A stretch of 64,000 bases of DNA from Mongoliitalea daihaiensis. Lineage in GTDB: Bacteria; Bacteroidota; Bacteroidia; Cytophagales; Cyclobacteriaceae. Below are positions 63,744-64,000 of the stretch, in pieces. Position numbers and translations under genes: made by a program. Where the stretch lies: the NCBI RefSeq assembly GCF_021596945.1, contig NZ_CP063779.1, positions 2,206,001-2,270,000 of the forward strand, in the 5' to 3' direction. The notes under the pieces are model-generated. The model searched no databases, was not told the origin of the DNA, and saw nothing but the letters and a program-made list of their open reading frames with translations. The stretch's first letter is position 1. Every line of letters starts with the position of its first letter.

Positions 63744-63773
63744 TTTGGAATTTGGGAATAATCCATACATTTG
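63744..63773 (+). promoter_or_regulatory. Candidate promoter of the last gene
   Basis: TTTG at 63744-63747, 18 bases, then TACATTTG at 63766-63773. It implies that the haloperoxidase-like gene can be transcribed separately from the VCBS genes. Confidence 0.45.
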
Positions 63774-63844
63774 AAAGCCAAACCTCGAGCATTTCTCAAC
63801 GTTCATAAGTAAGCGGTTTGTTAAAGAATTAGTACAGCAATCCT

Positions 63845-64000
63845 ATGAGAGTAATAGTAAAAAATAGTGTAATCCTCCTTTTTCTGAGTTTAATAGTGGC
63901 TTGCAAGAGTTCGGATACCTATAAAAACACACTGGCAGATGGAGAGTTGCTTATCGCAGCCCAACTCCAATTAACTGATGTGATTATCCATGATATTTTT
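63845..64000 (+). CDS. Lipoprotein, probable vanadium-dependent haloperoxidase (3' partial)
   Basis: Only 52 codons lie in the window. They encode a lipoprotein signal (FLSLIVACKSS, Cys ~20) and the start of a mature domain ending LTDVIIHDIF. That helix resembles the opening of Bacteroidota vanadium-dependent haloperoxidase/PAP2-type lipoproteins, which often accompany VCBS/ASPIC genes near SusCD pairs; I rely on memory of this arrangement. The catalytic His/Arg phosphate-site motifs lie beyond the window, so the name is tentative. Confidence 0.55.
   Translation, partial: MRVIVKNSVILLFLSLIVACKSSDTYKNTLADGELLIAAQLQLTDVIIHDIF

Overview
The window looks like a chromosomal segment of a Bacteroidota bacterium, most likely order Cytophagales (Cyclobacteriaceae-like). 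The evidence is of several kinds. There is a SusC/SusD pair, and there are TonB receptor/DUF4249 and DUF5686 outer-membrane proteins. Two secreted enzymes end in type IX secretion (T9SS) sorting domains, and many lipoproteins carry short lipoboxes. Promoter elements fit the Bacteroidota -33 TTTG / -7 TAnnTTTG pattern, and several starts are TTG or GTG. No rRNA, tRNA, CRISPR array, transposase, integrase or phage gene was seen.

Layout. 1-3.3 kb: 3' part of a secreted glycosidase-like T9SS protein, then a small lipoprotein. 3.4-9 kb: DNA-repair and accessory region, with dinB diverging from an S24/LexA-like repressor, an AAA/DUF4143 ATPase enclosed by ~430-bp direct repeats, and an O6-methylguanine methyltransferase. 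9-17.9 kb: PafA-type phosphatase, aminopeptidase P, a repeat-rich gene-poor stretch, an ArsR-type regulator with a HAD phosphatase, lipoamide dehydrogenase, and an ECF sigma/anti-sigma pair. 18-21.5 kb: an unrecognised 1,158-residue protein. 21.6-29 kb: housekeeping genes (calcineurin-like phosphoesterase, SIMPL protein, frr, pyrH, biotin carrier protein, M1 aminopeptidase, rlmN). 29.4-40.3 kb: a very large GH81 laminarinase with several carbohydrate-binding modules, APP1-like phosphatase, a beta-propeller lipoprotein, cyanophycinase-like protease and a GntP permease. 40.3-44 kb: a DUF5686 protein flanked by the decayed remains of two toxin-antitoxin systems. 44-47.5 kb: a TonB receptor/DUF4249 pair.

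48.5-64 kb holds the most notable locus: SusC, SusD, three paralogous ~1,100-residue VCBS/ASPIC-UnbV (CRTAC1-like) lipoproteins, a small lipoprotein overlapping the first and second of these, and, cut by the window edge, what looks like a vanadium-dependent haloperoxidase. All are predicted to act at the cell envelope. The coupling suggests one uptake or surface-processing system whose substrate cannot be read from sequence.

The intergenic regions carry an unusual set of short-period degenerate repeats (words of about 8-12 bases). These, the direct repeats around the ATPase gene and the two broken toxin genes show where the segment has been rearranging. All functional calls rest on motif reading only; no database search was possible.
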